Part shown: positions 19,343-28,350 of the stretch, one piece after another | How positions within the stretch are numbered: position 1 is the first letter of the stretch | Layout: every line of letters begins with the position of its first letter | Assembly: GCF_000526995.1 (NCBI RefSeq) | Contig: NZ_AZUI01000001.1 | Coordinates: 5,932,001 to 5,996,000 of the forward strand | Origin: Lacrimispora indolis DSM 755 | Lineage (GTDB): Bacteria; Bacillota; Clostridia; Lachnospirales; Lachnospiraceae | Direction of reading: 5' to 3' | DNA length: 64,000 nucleotides | Translations under genes and position numbers: made by a program | The notes under the pieces: generated by a model | What the model saw: only the letters and a program-made list of their open reading frames with translations | Database searches by the model: none | What the model was told of the DNA's origin: nothing

Positions 19343-20738
19343 CGCTTCCCTTAAGCCTTTCTACATCCACTCCGCTCCTCATCAGCTCTAAGTCTTCCCT
19401 GTCATAGCCGGTGCTCACCATAACAGCTCCCGCCGTCAGCCACATGGCTGTCAGACTGGTGATTTTCAGTAAAAGAAGAATAAAAAGCCCGGCGCTGATT
19501 TCTTTGTCATCCAGACTTTTTCTGATTCCTGCAAGAACGATTTTTTCCGCCTCCGTTTCAGCAGAAATTCCGTTTGCAAAGCTTTCAGGAAGCATCCCAT
19601 ATTTCTTCACTGACTGAGCATAGGCAGCTGCATATTCCAGCCGCAGCTTTACTTCTTTGACTTCCATGGTCGTCTCACCGCCTGCATAAATCACCGGAAC
19701 ACGGCCGGACAGCCAGGCAATCCGCTCCCTTAGAACCTGCTGGTCATAAAAATTTGTCTTCGGGTCATCAATCATCTTTCGTATCTCAGTGATCCGCCGG
19801 GCTGCTGCTTCACCGGTTCTGCCTTCTACCACGGAATATGCTTCCGTCACCTCTATGGCATCTGCTCTTCCCAACATGTCTGGGGAAAGTTCTTCCCATG
19901 ATAAGAAGTCGTATTCTCCATATACCTTAGTCCCGGTAAGTACTGCTAAATCTGCCAGCATATCTGCCTTCCGTTTTCCGATGCCGGGCGCTTTTACGGC
20001 CCAGACAGCAATTCTGCGTTTTTCCATATTGGCTCTTAACAGGGTCAGGACCTCTCCCTCAATCTCATCTGCCACCAGAAAAAGAGGACAGTTTCCCAGC
20101 TTCTCCAGCAGAGGAAGCAAATCGGAAAAAGAGGACAGCTTACGGCTGGTAACCAGCACCTGTACCTCTTTTAATGTTGCCGCCTTTCCCACAAGAAGCT
20201 GCCCGCTGACTGTCATTCCCTTTATTACTTCCATTCTGGTCTTTACCTGCACAGAATCCTTGATTATCACCTCGCCTGCTTCCAATGCCTGAAGAATCAT
20301 TTCAGCCAGTTCTGCCTCGGCCGTGATCTTAACCAGCTCCTCCTTCAGATGGACCCACTCATGAACCGCAGCCTTTTCTGCCATCTCCGCCATCCAATCT
20401 GCTGCTTCTCTGATTTTTTGTGATAGATAAACGGGATTGATCCCGGAGGCCGCCGCCTTTTCACAGGCTGTCAGCTGGACCAGCAGCATGGAAGCCGCCT
20501 CTTTCGTACCGCAGCCGGTTCTGGCATTGATTTCCCCTATGGTTCCCGCTGCCAGCCGAATGCCCTGATTGATGTACAGATCCTCGCCTTCCATATACCT
20601 GGCTGTCTCTGCTGCCGACATGGTATAAGAGCCATTCACAAGGATTCCGCCGTCACAGACCAGTAGGCCGCAGAGCTTCCGGATCCCCTTTGCCAGCTTT
20701 TTTCTTCCGGTTTCCTCATATGCTATCTGCCGTATCAT
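19332..20738 (-). CDS. Divergent Cpn60 (GroEL-like) protein lacking ATPase residues, nif-linked
   Basis: 468 residues, shorter than GroEL (about 545). Likeness to GroEL is clearest in the apical domain: LLPLLEKLGNCPLFLVADEI, EGEVLTLLRANME, VKAPGIGKRKADMLADLAVL, then EIRKMIDDPKTNFYDQQVL and RERIAWLSGRVPVIYAGG. The ATP-binding motif that reads GDGTTTAT in GroEL reads GCGTKEAA, so Asp87 is Cys. The catalytic Asp398 position (VEDALHAT in GroEL) reads LEYAAAYA. The VAGGG nucleotide motif is also missing. It may be a non-cycling scaffold or a partner of the ordinary GroEL in nitrogenase assembly. It lies 3-prime of the homocitrate synthase genes and overlaps the next by 23 bases. Confidence 0.8.
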   Translation of the reverse strand: MIRQIAYEETGRKKLAKGIRKLCGLLVCDGGILVNGSYTMSAAETARYMEGEDLYINQGIRLAAGTIGEINARTGCGTKEAASMLLVQLTACEKAAASGINPVYLSQKIREAADWMAEMAEKAAVHEWVHLKEELVKITAEAELAEMILQALEAGEVIIKDSVQVKTRMEVIKGMTVSGQLLVGKAATLKEVQVLVTSRKLSSFSDLLPLLEKLGNCPLFLVADEIEGEVLTLLRANMEKRRIAVWAVKAPGIGKRKADMLADLAVLTGTKVYGEYDFLSWEELSPDMLGRADAIEVTEAYSVVEGRTGEAAARRITEIRKMIDDPKTNFYDQQVLRERIAWLSGRVPVIYAGGETTMEVKEVKLRLEYAAAYAQSVKKYGMLPESFANGISAETEAEKIVLAGIRKSLDDKEISAGLFILLLLKITSLTAMWLTAGAVMVSTGYDREDLELMRSGVDVERLKGSDGY

Positions 20739-21546
20739 GATTCTTACCTCCTGCCATCATCTCTTTTAACAGGATCTCCGCCCGTCTGATCTCTGCTTTC
20801 TTCATATCCAGCTCAAACTTTCTGCCTGCCGCATGTACAAACTGGTACAAATCGCAGTTGCCTGCCCGTTCTCCGATTCCGAACAGGGTGGCATCAACCA
20901 TATCCGCACCTGCTGCTGCCATGACAATGGAATTCGCTACGGCCATTCCAAAATCATTGTGTTCATGTATCTCTATTTTAAGCGGAACCACTTCTTTCAG
21001 TTCCCGTACCATATTTCTGGCCCTTTGGGGAGACAGGATTCCAACTGTGTCCGCCAGCCGGACAGCCTCCACGCCCTGCTGTTCCATTGTCCGGAGCAGA
21101 TGATTCATAAATGCCACATCGGCTCTGGTAGCGTCCTCCAGTCCAACTGTTACACCCACACCATAGTCCTTTGCCACCTGGATACAGTCCTGGAGCATCC
21201 TTTCCACCCATTTTTTGTTCTTTTTAAGCTTATGGTAAATCTGGACATATGACACTGGGGTTCCAATATGAATCAAGTCCGGCTTCTGCCGTGCAGCCTG
21301 CTCAACACATTCAGGATTTAACAGAGACCATACGGAAACCAGCGCTTTCTTCCGTTTTTCCATGATTCTCCGGATATAGTCACGCCCCTCCATCCCTGCA
21401 TCGTAAAATCCGGCTTCAATTTCATAGACTCCCGCCTGGTCAAGAAGCCCTGCCAATCGGATTTTATCCTCAATGGAAAAGGTGATTCCCGGACGCTGCT
21501 CCCCGTCCCGGAGCGTGGTATCCACCATACTGACCGCCTTACGCAT
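20716..21546 (-). CDS. nifV-alpha: Homocitrate synthase, catalytic subunit (NifV-alpha)
   Basis: 276 residues from ATG 21546, ten bases after GGGAGG. It is a TIM-barrel of the isopropylmalate/homocitrate synthase family: MVDTTLRDGEQRPGITFS at the start, TVGLEDATRADVAFM, RLADTVGILSP, and the metal-binding EIHEHNDFGMAVANS with GADMVDATLFGIGERAGN. It joins acetyl-CoA and 2-oxoglutarate to make homocitrate, the organic ligand of FeMo-cofactor. The domain that completes NifV is encoded separately just upstream, as in C. pasteurianum, where nifV is split into omega and alpha. The genes overlap by 8 bases. Confidence 0.92.
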   Translation of the reverse strand: MRKAVSMVDTTLRDGEQRPGITFSIEDKIRLAGLLDQAGVYEIEAGFYDAGMEGRDYIRRIMEKRKKALVSVWSLLNPECVEQAARQKPDLIHIGTPVSYVQIYHKLKKNKKWVERMLQDCIQVAKDYGVGVTVGLEDATRADVAFMNHLLRTMEQQGVEAVRLADTVGILSPQRARNMVRELKEVVPLKIEIHEHNDFGMAVANSIVMAAAGADMVDATLFGIGERAGNCDLYQFVHAAGRKFELDMKKAEIRRAEILLKEMMAGGKNHDTADSI

Positions 21547-22510
21547 TGTTCCTGCACCTCCCTGCAATCTCCAGAAATTCCTGGTCCGTTACATCCTTCC
21601 CCTTCTTTATACTAAGACGTTTAATCTGACCAAGAATCCTGGCTTTATCATATTCTGCCTCATCAAGCCCCAGCGCATTCAGCTTATACCGGACAGAGGC
21701 CTTTCCGGAATGTTTGCCCAGAACGATTTCCCGGCGGGCTCCCACCAGCTCCGGAGGATAGGATTCATAATTGGAAGGCTTTTTTAGGACTCCGTCCACA
21801 TGAATACCAGACTCCACATAAAAAATCCGTTCTCCTATCACAGGAGCATGGGCATCAACCGCAGTGCCGGTCATCTCCTCAAATAACTGCCGAAGCTTTT
21901 TAAGCCCGGTAAGATCCTGGTTGGGTTTATGGCGCTGCATCACCCGCATGGCAGCAATCACCTGTTCAGTCGCAGCTTTGCTGCCGATTCCGGTAAAAGT
22001 CGTCATCACTGTCCCGCTGTTATTACGCTGCAGATAACTGACCGCAATGGCCGTTGCGCAGTAATACGCGTTCTCCGGATACAGGATGGGTGCAATCTTT
22101 ACCAGCTCCTCCATGGCCCTTTCATAAATCCGTTCGCTTTCGTAGGTCAGTAAATCATCCAGGCCTGTCAGCCGGAATCTCCGCTCCGGGTCATCTGTGG
22201 GAATTCCTCTTAATTCTGCCAGTTCATTAATCTGGTAATTCCGAATATGGATTCCTCTGCCGCTGCAGTATGTGGAAATGATATTTTGGACACCAGGGTA
22301 TTCCTTATATTCTGCAGGCATTCCCATCTGTTCTAAGTAACTTATCATCCGTTCCGGCATCCTTCCTCCCAAAAGCTCATATATTTCAGGAGAAACCGCC
22401 GCCGCATCAATTCCGACTTCCAGCAGCAGCTCCAGGAAACGCTGTGCCTGAGCAGCAGTGACCATGTATCCATTAAGCATCGTCAGTGTCCCATCGATAA
22501 TCCTAACCAT
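21539..22510 (-). CDS. nifV-omega: Homocitrate synthase, second subunit (NifV-omega)
   Basis: 323 residues. The C-terminal third carries the LeuA/NifV-type segment ERIFYVESGIHVDGVLK, PPELVGARREIVLGKHSG and VRYKLNALGL, which is missing from the alpha subunit. The N-terminal part resembles a decayed TIM-barrel: it opens MVRIIDGTLTMLNGYM where an active enzyme has DTTLRDGE, so it should not be catalytic alone. Together with the alpha subunit it forms homocitrate synthase for FeMo-cofactor synthesis. AGGAGG precedes the start. The arrangement matches the split NifV known from C. pasteurianum. Confidence 0.88.
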   Translation of the reverse strand: MVRIIDGTLTMLNGYMVTAAQAQRFLELLLEVGIDAAAVSPEIYELLGGRMPERMISYLEQMGMPAEYKEYPGVQNIISTYCSGRGIHIRNYQINELAELRGIPTDDPERRFRLTGLDDLLTYESERIYERAMEELVKIAPILYPENAYYCATAIAVSYLQRNNSGTVMTTFTGIGSKAATEQVIAAMRVMQRHKPNQDLTGLKKLRQLFEEMTGTAVDAHAPVIGERIFYVESGIHVDGVLKKPSNYESYPPELVGARREIVLGKHSGKASVRYKLNALGLDEAEYDKARILGQIKRLSIKKGKDVTDQEFLEIAGRCRNNA

Positions 22511-22533
22511 ACGGTTTCCCTCCTTTCGGGAAT

Positions 22534-22842
22534 TTAAATCATCAGATCTTTCACTGGATTCCCTCCTTCAAAATGTTCATCGAAAATCCGTTCCACATCA
22601 GCTGTTGTCACATTCCCATACCAGACACCCTCCGGATAAACCACAACAACCGGTCCTTTGTCACAGATTCCAAAGCATCCGGTATTGTTAAGAACCACTT
22701 CACCGGAAAGTTCCCTGTCCTCAATTTCCTGCATAAAAGACTGCACCAGATCAACGCTTCCTTTCTGAAAACAAAACCCTTTCTGAGTTCCGTTGATTCT
22801 GCAGCTCGTGCAGATAAACACATGATATTTGGGCTGTACCAT
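22534..22842 (-). CDS. [2Fe-2S] ferredoxin of the Clostridium pasteurianum type
   Basis: 102 residues with a thioredoxin-like fold. Cysteines fall at 11, 14, 24, 56 and 60 ([16 protein letters not shown] and NTGCFGIC), the same length and the same Cys positions as the C. pasteurianum [2Fe-2S] ferredoxin, a protein reported to interact with the nitrogenase MoFe protein. It is likely an electron carrier or assembly partner in nitrogen fixation. It lies between nifN-B and nifV-omega with a good AGGAGG site. Confidence 0.93.
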   Translation of the reverse strand: MVQPKYHVFICTSCRINGTQKGFCFQKGSVDLVQSFMQEIEDRELSGEVVLNNTGCFGICDKGPVVVVYPEGVWYGNVTTADVERIFDEHFEGGNPVKDLMI

Positions 22843-22856
22843 CCTGCTCCTCCTTT

Positions 22857-25523
22857 TTACATGCTGGATGCTGCTTTTCTTACCGCATCCTCAATCACAT
22901 CATAGGTATTGACCGCCATGATTCCTTTCTGATTCAGTTTCTCCTTAGGCTCTGCGCCGATCCTCATGGCAATGACGCCATTGCAGCCATACAGGGCCGT
23001 GATAATCTTCTGAATATGATCTTCTTTTTCACCGCATTCTTCCACACCTTTGCAGTATTGCTCCACGCTGCGCCTTCCAATGAAACGGACCTGGCCATCT
23101 GCATAATCATAAATATAGAATTCCTTTGCATGGCCAAAATGAGTATCTACAATCATACCGCTTTTGGAGGCCACTGCGAAACGAACGGCCGCCTTTGCCG
23201 GCTTCGTTATTTCTGATAAGTCCCGGGCAGCTTCCTCCACCGGTTTCACTGCACCGCGTAAATCAATGGATTGGTCATGATCCAGGGTCCCCACGGCATC
23301 CGCTCTGCAGTGCTGGCAGTGATACATCTGGGGCATAATTGCTTCACATTCCCTGCGGATCTCCTGAATCTGTTTTAATGGAATTGGCTCCAGGTGCTCA
23401 AAAATACTTCCTTCTACCGGAATCAGCTGCATGATATTAGTGATATAACACCCCATATCCTTTACGGTCCTCACGATTTCCGGTATATGCTCTTCATTGA
23501 TTCCCCGTACTGTTACGATATTGATTTTAACAATGATGTGGCTTTCCACCAGCATACGGATTCCTGCCAGCTGATTGGACACCATGATGGCCCCGGCCCC
23601 ATCTCCTTCATAATTCTGGCCCATGAACCGGATATACTTATATATCTGGCCGCTGAGATGAGGATCTACTGCATTCAGCGTCACTGTCACATGAGATACC
23701 CCCAGTTCTGCCAGCTCCTTTGCATACCAGGGGAGGAGCAGTCCATTTGTAGAAAGGCAGAAAGTCACATCAGGATCATATTCCCTGATCAGACGGAAGG
23801 TTTCACTCACTTCTTCCCAGTTAGCAAGGGCATCACCGGGCCCTGCGATACCTGCCACCGTTAAGTTCGGCATTTTTTCCTTCACCAGCCGGTACCGCTC
23901 AAGTGCCTCTGTGGGAGTCAGAATTTTGGAAGTAACCCCAGGCCTGCTCTCATTCTGGCAGTCGAATTTTCTCACGCAGTAATTGCACTGCACGTTACAG
24001 GCCGGTGCTACCGGAAGATGAATTCTGGCATATTTATGAGCGCCGCAGTTGTAGCAGGGGTGTTCCATTGTCTTTTTCTCCATGATATCCAGATCCGATT
24101 CCGCCCCGGCAGAAGCCGCCGGACCGTTCTTATCAATCAGAGAGTTTTTGTAATAAGTATCATAAAGCTGTTCACGGAATGTTGTCTCTGTCGTATCAAT
24201 CAGGGCATTGGTGATTTCATCCAAGTATTCCATGCTGCCCTCATACCCCAGCATCCGGAGCCGCTGTCCGCCTACATGGTCATGGATGGGAAATCCGCGG
24301 CGGATGAGCGGCAGCTTTTCCTCTTCGGCAACTCTCCTGCCGTCGGAATTTCCTGCCATCATATTGGCATGGTACTTTTCAGCCATCTGTCCAATATCCT
24401 TAAAATCTGCCCGGTCTACAACGGTATAATCTTCCACAAAGTACATATCCGCCAGCTTTTTCAGTTCCGGCAACAGCAGTGTTTTCAGCTCCGGACAGAC
24501 AGAGCCGGCAGCACATACAACCGGCATGACACCGCTTTCGCACATCATTCGGACCGTGGAAAGCACCAGATCAGGTTCTCCGAATACCACGGCGCGTCCG
24601 GCAGAATTATATTTGTGGGAATCAATCATGGCATCCAAATATCTTCCCCGTTCCGACTTAATTTCATTCGGAACCGGAATGGCTGCAAGTTCTGACAAAG
24701 CGTGAAAAAAAGCATCCGTATCCCGCAGGCCCACCGGCAGATTCAGCTTTTTGCAAGGCACTCCATATTTTTCCAGAAGCAGATCGCCCACAGAGTGTTT
24801 ATGTGTCAGCCCGCTCAGTTCCAGTGTCATCCTTGCACCGCCCATTTTCCGGATCTCCCCTATATCAGTGCCGCCCTGGGGGAGACGGTTATACTCTTTT
24901 GCATGGCTTCCATCCAGATTGTCTGAGATGTCAGGCAGGAGAACCGGCTTCAGTCCGAACATCCGGAACACCTGTTTTAAATACCTGGTATCCGCCGGAC
25001 TTAAAGGAGCCGTCACCACATTGATTCTGTCATTTTTATCAGCTTCCATCTTTACGGATAATACAATGGCATACAGCGCTTCAAAATATCCTTCATACTG
25101 ACTTCCGCCATATCCCGGTGATTGGCAGGGGATGATATGAATATCCCGGTATTCCGGATTTTCTTCATAAAAATTATCGATGATCCCCGGAACATCCTCT
25201 CCGATCGTTTCCGCCAGACAGGTGGTCATCACACCGATGACATCCGGATGATACAGTTCTATCAGATTCTTCAGTCCCTTTTTCAAATTTGCGCTTCCTC
25301 CGTAAACCGTTCCCTGCTCCGTCAGGGATGAAGAAGCGATATCCACCGGCTCATTGTAATGGGTCGCCATATGGCGTCTTATGTATGTTGCACACCCCTG
25401 TGAGCCATGAAGGATTGTCATGCATTTTTTTACTCCGTAAAATGCTGTTGCACTCCCCATGGGCATGCACATCTTACATGGGTTAACGTTCATATTTACA
25501 AGCGGTTTTACTTCACTTTTCAT
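22857..25523 (-). CDS. nifN-B: NifN-NifB fusion with C-terminal NifX-like domain
   Basis: 888 residues from ATG 25523, seven bases after GGTGG; nearby ATG 25529 is too close. Residues 1 to about 430 are NifN ([35 protein letters not shown]), one half of the NifEN scaffold on which FeMo-cofactor is completed. Residues about 460-770 are NifB, the radical SAM protein that makes the NifB-co precursor; the cluster motif is CNVQCNYC and MENP-type context reads [21 protein letters not shown]. The last roughly 110 residues are a NifX/NafY-type cofactor-binding domain ([20 protein letters not shown]). The fusion should channel precursor from NifB to NifEN. Same layout as C. pasteurianum. Confidence 0.95.
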   Translation of the reverse strand: MKSEVKPLVNMNVNPCKMCMPMGSATAFYGVKKCMTILHGSQGCATYIRRHMATHYNEPVDIASSSLTEQGTVYGGSANLKKGLKNLIELYHPDVIGVMTTCLAETIGEDVPGIIDNFYEENPEYRDIHIIPCQSPGYGGSQYEGYFEALYAIVLSVKMEADKNDRINVVTAPLSPADTRYLKQVFRMFGLKPVLLPDISDNLDGSHAKEYNRLPQGGTDIGEIRKMGGARMTLELSGLTHKHSVGDLLLEKYGVPCKKLNLPVGLRDTDAFFHALSELAAIPVPNEIKSERGRYLDAMIDSHKYNSAGRAVVFGEPDLVLSTVRMMCESGVMPVVCAAGSVCPELKTLLLPELKKLADMYFVEDYTVVDRADFKDIGQMAEKYHANMMAGNSDGRRVAEEEKLPLIRRGFPIHDHVGGQRLRMLGYEGSMEYLDEITNALIDTTETTFREQLYDTYYKNSLIDKNGPAASAGAESDLDIMEKKTMEHPCYNCGAHKYARIHLPVAPACNVQCNYCVRKFDCQNESRPGVTSKILTPTEALERYRLVKEKMPNLTVAGIAGPGDALANWEEVSETFRLIREYDPDVTFCLSTNGLLLPWYAKELAELGVSHVTVTLNAVDPHLSGQIYKYIRFMGQNYEGDGAGAIMVSNQLAGIRMLVESHIIVKINIVTVRGINEEHIPEIVRTVKDMGCYITNIMQLIPVEGSIFEHLEPIPLKQIQEIRRECEAIMPQMYHCQHCRADAVGTLDHDQSIDLRGAVKPVEEAARDLSEITKPAKAAVRFAVASKSGMIVDTHFGHAKEFYIYDYADGQVRFIGRRSVEQYCKGVEECGEKEDHIQKIITALYGCNGVIAMRIGAEPKEKLNQKGIMAVNTYDVIEDAVRKAASSM

Positions 25524-25552
25524 AACCATACCACCTTTCCGCCGCCAGTTTT

Positions 25553-26896
25553 TCAAAGGACTTTCACATATTCCCAAACCGGATTATTCATACTGCGGTT
25601 AATCTCCCGCGTAAAGTTATAAACCCCTTCGAATCCTGCCAGAGGATGCTTTCTCTCATGGTTGTGATCGCAGAATGCCACACCCAGCTTGTAGGCCAGC
25701 GGGCGCTCCTTGACACCTCCCACCAGGATATCTGCTCCCTTTTCCTTCATAAATGTCTCAAGCTCCGCCGGATTGGCATCATCCAGGATAACCGTATCCT
25801 GATCCACCAGGCTTTCAATGACCTCATATTCCTCTTTTTTCCCTGTCTGGGTTCCCACCAGCACCGTCTGGATTCCCACTACGGCAAACTGGCGTATCAG
25901 GGAAATGGCTTTAAATCCGCCGCCTACATAGATAGCTGCTTTCTTTCCTTTTAAGCTCTTTGTGTATTTGTCCAGAAAGCTTTGCAGCTTTTCCGTTTCT
26001 TCCCAGCAAAACTTAACTGCTTTTTCCCTGGCCGCCTCATCTCCAAGGGCTTCTGCCACCCGGATCAGGGAGGCGGTTGTATCTTCCACGCCAAAGAAAC
26101 TGACTTTCATATATGGAATTCCAAACTCCTCTTCCATCTGCTGGGCAAGATAGGTACTGGAACCGGCGCACTGGACAATATTTAAGGACGCTTCAGGCGC
26201 TTTCACCATATCATCATAGTCTGCATCCCCGGTAAATCCGCAGATCACTTCGATTCCCATCTTCTTGAAGTAATTTTTGATGATCCACATCTCTCCTGCA
26301 AGGTTAAAATCTCCCAGAATGTTAATGGCTTTCTGTTTTACCTCTGTCTTATGGGGACGCAGGACTTCCATGATTGCATCGCAGGCCATCCGGTATCCGG
26401 TGGATTTACTGCCTGAAAAGCCCGGAGATTTGACCGGAATCACCGGTATCCGATACTGTTCGGACTTCATCCGGCATACCGCATCCACATCATCCCCGAT
26501 TACGCCGACAATACAGGTTGCATAGATAAAAATCAGCTTTGCTTCCCGGTGGAATTTCATCAGTTCATCCACTGCGGCTTCCAGCTTTCTCACTCCGCCG
26601 AAGATGATATCCGTCTCCTGTAAATCCGTGGAAAAACTGTTTCGGTAGATATCCTCCCCGCTGGTCAGAGAACCGCGGATATCCCATGTATAGCTGGAAC
26701 AGCCGATGGGGCCGTGTATGATATGGTAAGCATCCGTAATCGGATTCAATACCACACGGGCGCCGCAGTAGACGCAGGCTCTTTGAGATACCGCACCTGA
26801 TACACTGTCACTGTCACAGCAGATTCCGCTTCTCTGTCCGCTGCAGTCATCTTTAAACAAAATAGAACTTTTCCTGGCATCCAGTATATTTCCCAT
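25553..26896 (-). CDS. nifE: NifE, FeMo-cofactor scaffold alpha subunit
   Basis: 447 residues, normal length. It resembles NifD in fold: RACVYCGARVVLNPITDAYH, HGPIGCSSYTWDIRG, IYATCIVGVIGDDVDAV, and the C-terminal AGFEGVYNFTREI. The cluster-binding Cys are kept (CVYCG, GCSSY, ATCI). With the NifN part of NifN-B it forms the NifEN scaffold that matures the cofactor. A hairpin at 26918-26950 separates it from nifK. The ATG at 26896 has GAGGAG upstream. Two start-proximal Cys (DDCSGQRSGICCDSD) are unusual in position but not in kind. Confidence 0.95.
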   Translation of the reverse strand: MGNILDARKSSILFKDDCSGQRSGICCDSDSVSGAVSQRACVYCGARVVLNPITDAYHIIHGPIGCSSYTWDIRGSLTSGEDIYRNSFSTDLQETDIIFGGVRKLEAAVDELMKFHREAKLIFIYATCIVGVIGDDVDAVCRMKSEQYRIPVIPVKSPGFSGSKSTGYRMACDAIMEVLRPHKTEVKQKAINILGDFNLAGEMWIIKNYFKKMGIEVICGFTGDADYDDMVKAPEASLNIVQCAGSSTYLAQQMEEEFGIPYMKVSFFGVEDTTASLIRVAEALGDEAAREKAVKFCWEETEKLQSFLDKYTKSLKGKKAAIYVGGGFKAISLIRQFAVVGIQTVLVGTQTGKKEEYEVIESLVDQDTVILDDANPAELETFMKEKGADILVGGVKERPLAYKLGVAFCDHNHERKHPLAGFEGVYNFTREINRSMNNPVWEYVKVL

Positions 26897-26917
26897 TCAA
26901 CCGCTCCTCTCTGATAC

Positions 26918-26950
26918 AGCAATAGGGAGGGGTCCTCCCTCCCAGTTGCT
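26918..26950 (-). promoter_or_regulatory. Intercistronic hairpin between nifK and nifE
   Basis: On the minus strand AGCAA at 26950-26946 pairs with TTGCT at 26922-26918, and inside this GGGAGG pairs with CCTCCC. There is no U-tract. It sits 26 bases past the nifK stop and 21 before the nifE start. It probably protects the nifHDK part of the message from decay or limits read-through, so that structural proteins exceed assembly proteins. Confidence 0.55.
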
Positions 26951-26976
26951 ATGTAGTTGTATCTGCTGCTATAACC

Positions 26977-28350
26977 CTACATGACAACATCAAAATCCTC
27001 ATCCAGAGCATCCCGGTCCTGCCGGTCCATCATGGCATCCACGATTTTCTCCACATACCGTATCCCGCCTGCGTAACCGACGGAGGCCTGAATTGGATTG
27101 CCATACCGGTCAAGCACCGGAAATCCCATTCTGACCATGGGAATATCTTCCGCCTTTGCGATCTGTTTGCCGTAGCTGGATCCCAAAAGCAGGTCTACGC
27201 CTTCATTTTTGATCAGCTGGTGCAGATAAAACAAGTCCGTATCTGCTTTTACCACATACTCCGACTCATCCACCCCATACTGGCTCATCAGCGCCCTGAT
27301 CTCTTTTACCCAGCTTTCCTTTGGTGTGCCTGTGATAATGTATTTAGGACACATGCTAAGTTCCAGACAAAGAGACGTAAATGCGTAAACAATATCCGGA
27401 TCTCCATAAATGGCCACCTTCTTTTTATAGGTGTACTGATGGGAATCCAGCATCAGGTCAAGTAATCGTCCTCTCTCATCCTCCAATACCTTTGGCACCT
27501 CCTGCTTTGTCACCTTCCGAAGCTCTGTCACGTAGCGATCTGTCAGCGCCACCCCCACGGGAAGAGGAATATTGGCATAAGGCGTAGCGAACTGCCGTTT
27601 CATATAATCCGAAGGTTCCTGGCTGCAGTAGGTTCCCATGGAAATCAGCTTTACGCAGTCGCCCAAAGCCTCCATATCCGCCAGGGATGTTCCTGCATGG
27701 GCATGAAAATATTCATTTTTTCCATCCATGGGATGATCCAGCGTACCGTCATGATCCGGGAAATAGATGTAATCTGCTCCCATGAGAGATGCGATTCTTT
27801 TTAATTCCCGGTCGTCCCCCGGATTGACCCAGCCTGGAAAAATCGCCGTTTTTCCGTTGGGTGTACCCGTCTTTTTCGTCAGGTACTTCATAAAACCGAT
27901 TACCATGTTGGAGAAGCCCTGAATATGGGAGCCTTCATAGGATGGAGTACTGGCAAACAGTACTTTCTTATCATCCGGAATTTCCATATCCAGAATATAG
28001 GATCCTACGTCATCACCGATGGTCTCTGACAGGCAGGTGGTATGTATGGCTATGATATCCGGATCATAGAGGTCAAAAATATTTTTCACCGCCGTATTGA
28101 TATTACTTCTTCCTCCAAATACGGAAGCACCCTCTGTAAAGGAACTGGAAGACGCCAGGGCAGGCTCTTTGAAATGACGGCTCAGCACTGTTCTGTGATA
28201 GGAACAGCAGCCCTGGGAACCATGGGAGTGGGGCATACAGTTCTCCACACCCAGAGCACAGAACATGGCTCCCACCGGCTCGCAGGTCTTACATGGATTT
28301 ATGGTTATATGGCGTTTCTCCATAATTTCTTTTGGAGTTAAATCAAGCAT
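26977..28350 (-). CDS. nifK: Nitrogenase MoFe protein beta subunit
   Basis: 457 residues from ATG 28350, the short clostridial form without the roughly 50-residue N-terminal extension of proteobacterial NifK. An in-frame upstream start at 28419 would lie inside nifD; the chosen ATG overlaps the nifD stop (TAATG) and has GGAGG upstream. P-cluster ligands lie in INPCKTCEPVGAM, HSHGSQGCCSYHR and HTTCLSETIGDDV; the Ser after the last motif is also kept. It forms the alpha2-beta2 MoFe protein with NifD, which reduces N2 at FeMo-cofactor. Very high expression is expected. Confidence 0.97.
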   Translation of the reverse strand: MLDLTPKEIMEKRHITINPCKTCEPVGAMFCALGVENCMPHSHGSQGCCSYHRTVLSRHFKEPALASSSSFTEGASVFGGRSNINTAVKNIFDLYDPDIIAIHTTCLSETIGDDVGSYILDMEIPDDKKVLFASTPSYEGSHIQGFSNMVIGFMKYLTKKTGTPNGKTAIFPGWVNPGDDRELKRIASLMGADYIYFPDHDGTLDHPMDGKNEYFHAHAGTSLADMEALGDCVKLISMGTYCSQEPSDYMKRQFATPYANIPLPVGVALTDRYVTELRKVTKQEVPKVLEDERGRLLDLMLDSHQYTYKKKVAIYGDPDIVYAFTSLCLELSMCPKYIITGTPKESWVKEIRALMSQYGVDESEYVVKADTDLFYLHQLIKNEGVDLLLGSSYGKQIAKAEDIPMVRMGFPVLDRYGNPIQASVGYAGGIRYVEKIVDAMMDRQDRDALDEDFDVVM

